Of a stretch of DNA of 64,000 nt, positions 62,542 to 64,000 are shown piece by piece. This stretch comes from Rhizobium lentis (GTDB taxonomy: Bacteria > Pseudomonadota > Alphaproteobacteria > Rhizobiales > Rhizobiaceae). The stretch covers positions 1 through 64,000 of the forward strand of contig NZ_JACHBD010000006.1 of the NCBI RefSeq assembly GCF_014200175.1, given 5' to 3'. Every line of letters starts with the position of its first letter. The stretch's first letter is position 1. A program made the translations under genes and the position numbers. The notes beneath the pieces are model-generated. The model ran no database searches. It was given only the letters and a program-made list of their open reading frames with translations, and was not told where the DNA came from.

Positions 62542-63033
62542 ATGGGACGAACAGTTGAGATCCTAACGGGCAAGGCAGAGCTCTGCCGATCGATCATGGG
62601 GGCCTTGCCCGACTGGTTTTCAGAGCCGGAAGTGATCGAGGCAAGCGCCCTTGCGGTCGAGGACCTGCCGGTGTTTGGATATATCGAAGCGGATGTCGTC
62701 ACCGCCTTGATCGCCCTGAAGCCGCACCTGCCCGGCGCCGTCGAGATTGCGCTGATCGCGACGCGGCCCGAATATCATGGCCGCGGCGCAGGGCGCCATC
62801 TCGTCGATGCGGCCGAGCGCTTCGCCCATGACTCCGGCGCCCGGCTGCTGACGGTCAAAACGCTGGCGCCGCGCGGCCGCGACGAGCCGCAATTCGAGGC
62901 GACGCGGCGCTTCTATGACCGGACCGGATTCGTGAGGGCCGAGGTCTTTCCAAAACTCTGGCATGACGACCATCCGTGCCTGTTCATGGTCAAACCGCTC
63001 ACGGAGACGCAGCCGGGCAGGACCGCGCTTTGA
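62542..63033 (+). CDS. vbsC: GNAT acetyltransferase, probable vicibactin acetylase
   Basis: The 163-residue GNAT protein has the acetyl-CoA loop in TRPEYHGRGAGRHLVDAAER and a typical C-terminal strand (FYDRTGFVRAEVFPKLW). VbsC of the vicibactin locus acetylates the N2 amino groups, and position next to rpoI and the fhu genes supports that name. The start at 62542 is set by AGGCGGG five bases upstream; the frame is open earlier but includes the promoter. Its stop overlaps the fhuD start (TTGA), so translation is coupled. Confidence 0.78.
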   Translation: MGRTVEILTGKAELCRSIMGALPDWFSEPEVIEASALAVEDLPVFGYIEADVVTALIALKPHLPGAVEIALIATRPEYHGRGAGRHLVDAAERFAHDSGARLLTVKTLAPRGRDEPQFEATRRFYDRTGFVRAEVFPKLWHDDHPCLFMVKPLTETQPGRTAL

Positions 63034-63896
63034 GACGACGTGACTTTCTTCTTGGTGTGCTGGCAATGACCGGCGCGCCCACCATCGCGCGCGCCGGCGA
63101 TGCCAACATCGTTTCGCTCGACTATGGGCTGGCGTCGACGATGCTGGCACTCGGCAGCGTGCCGCGCGCGATCGCCTCGCTCAGGAACTGGCCGGAATGG
63201 GTGGTCGAGCCGGCGATGCCCTCAGGCGTCGTCGATATCGGCACCACCGCCGAGATCAATCTCGAAGTCCTGACAAGTCTGCGGCCATCGCTCATCCTCA
63301 GCACGCCCTTCCTTGCGGCACTGGACGAAAAACTGTCCCGGATCGCGCCGGTCGAAAGCTTCACCGTCTATGCCGAGAATGGCGAGGCGCTCGACCGCTC
63401 CTCCGCCGAAACACTGCGTCTCGGCGCCATGATCGGGCGGCAGAGGGAAGCGGAGGCATTTCTGTCCCGCGCCGACGCCACGTTCGCCCGCCTGCGCGAC
63501 CGGATAAAGAGCCTGTCCGCGCGCCCGGTCGCCGTCATCAACTTCATCGACCAAAGGCATGCGCGCATCTATGGCGGCCCCGGACTTTACGGCGGCGCCA
63601 TGCGCCGGATCGGCCTCGAGAACGCCTGGAAAGGCGAGGCGAGCTACTGGGGATTTCAGACGATCGGCCTGGAACAGCTCGCCGAACTCGATGAAGCGGC
63701 GCATCTCGTCGTCGTTTCGCCGCTGCTTCCGCCCGATGTCCTGACCCGGCTTTCCGAAAGCCCGCTCTGGACCAGCCTTCCCTTCGTCCGGCGGCAGCGG
63801 ATCTCGGTCGTTCCAGGCGTGCTGATGTTTGGAATGGTCCAGGAAGCCCTGCGCTTTTCGACTTTGATGGTCGAAGTTCTGGAGACTGCCGCCTGA
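63030..63896 (+). CDS. fhuD: Ferric hydroxamate-binding periplasmic protein FhuD
   Basis: The 288-residue protein starts at a TTG (63030), with AGGA six bases upstream. It has a twin-arginine-like signal (RRRDFLLGVLAMTGAPTIAR). The rest matches FhuD-type class III binding proteins: NIVSLDYGLASTMLALGSVP, TTAEINLEVLTSLRPSLILS, IYGGPGLYGGAMRRIGLENA. It binds ferric vicibactin or similar hydroxamates in the periplasm and delivers it to FhuB. The TTG overlaps the vbsC stop codon; its stop overlaps the fhuB start. Confidence 0.88.
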   Translation: MRRRDFLLGVLAMTGAPTIARAGDANIVSLDYGLASTMLALGSVPRAIASLRNWPEWVVEPAMPSGVVDIGTTAEINLEVLTSLRPSLILSTPFLAALDEKLSRIAPVESFTVYAENGEALDRSSAETLRLGAMIGRQREAEAFLSRADATFARLRDRIKSLSARPVAVINFIDQRHARIYGGPGLYGGAMRRIGLENAWKGEASYWGFQTIGLEQLAELDEAAHLVVVSPLLPPDVLTRLSESPLWTSLPFVRRQRISVVPGVLMFGMVQEALRFSTLMVEVLETAA

Positions 63897-64000
63897 TGAA
63901 AGCGCAAATTTCCGGCTTTGGCGCGCCCGCCCTCGCGGCGCTGCTGCTGTTTTCGGGCCTCGGCCTGGCTCTCCTCGACCTGCTGCCGGCGCTGCCGCAT
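63896..64000 (+). CDS. fhuB: Ferric hydroxamate permease FhuB, N-terminal fragment
   Basis: Only the first 35 codons are in the window. They read MKAQISGFGAPALAALLLFS followed by GLGLALLDLLPALPH, a hydrophobic permease start. The ATG overlaps the fhuD stop (TGATG). By position it should be the double-length FhuB permease, but the fragment alone cannot prove that. Confidence 0.75.
   Translation, partial: MKAQISGFGAPALAALLLFSGLGLALLDLLPALPH

Noticed and set aside
62511..62545. A TAAAT at 62514 as an RpoI-type promoter for vbsC
   Set aside because: No CGT follows at 16 or 17 bases, so the box is incomplete.
1..64000. CRISPR arrays, tRNA/rRNA genes, intact transposases, phage genes
   Set aside because: Intergenic regions were read for regular spaced repeats, cloverleaf signals and transposase motifs; none was seen.

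Overview
The window is a high-GC alphaproteobacterial chromosome or large-replicon segment with the gene content of a Rhizobium of the leguminosarum/etli group. The strongest marker is a complete vicibactin (cyclic trihydroxamate siderophore) locus at 51.7-64 kb. OpuA-type betaine uptake, several composite c-di-GMP proteins, an Lrp/dadXA unit and many AraC/GntR/LuxR regulators fit the same group. I see no tRNA, rRNA, CRISPR array or intact insertion sequence.

Layout. (1) 1-8.3 kb: a divergent betaine-type catabolic module. Leftward: a DgcA/N-methylproline-demethylase-like flavoprotein, a DMSP-lyase-family cupin, etfB and the start of etfA. Rightward: a TetR regulator, a ProC-like reductase and a three-gene OpuA-type ABC importer. 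A perfect 16-bp inverted repeat lies in the shared promoter region. (2) 8.3-17.8 kb: a gene-poor stretch, an AraC regulator, an FdhF/YdeP molybdopterin oxidoreductase with a small winged-helix partner, a membrane diguanylate cyclase, an aldo-keto reductase and small proteins. (3) 17.9-26 kb: HtpG and stress-type genes (DUF2231, sorbosone-dehydrogenase-like, DUF488, DUF4142-cupredoxin-ECF sigma). (4) 26.5-37 kb: a triple-PAS GGDEF-EAL protein, an orphan TadG/TadE trio, and a decaying patch with a broken GntR gene, a second ProC-like gene and a frameshifted secreted-protein gene. (5) 37-48 kb: XRE-cupin regulator and class III aminotransferase, AraC, dadX-dadA with divergent lrp, a frameshifted LuxR-type regulator, a PAS-GGDEF-EAL protein and a chemoreceptor. 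(6) 48-51.7 kb: a nitrate-type ABC transporter behind a textbook sigma-54 promoter. (7) 51.7-64 kb: vbsP, vbsO-vbsS-vbsG (leftward), vbsA-vbsD-vbsL (rightward), rpoI, vbsC, fhuD and the start of fhuB.

How it works together. In the siderophore locus, low iron should relieve RirA at an IRO box that overlaps the rpoI -35 element. RpoI would then fire two divergent TAAAY-N16-CGT promoters between vbsG and vbsA. VbsO hydroxylates ornithine, VbsA acylates it, VbsL is assigned epimerisation, VbsS (primed by VbsP, helped by VbsG) assembles and cyclises three units, VbsC acetylates, VbsD may export, and FhuDB re-import the ferric complex. In the left module the importer would bring in a methylated ammonium or sulfonium compound, the flavoprotein would demethylate it and ETF would take the electrons. 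The presence of a DMSP-lyase-family cupin in that operon is the most intriguing point. Gene identities rest on recognisable motifs and context. No database search was possible.
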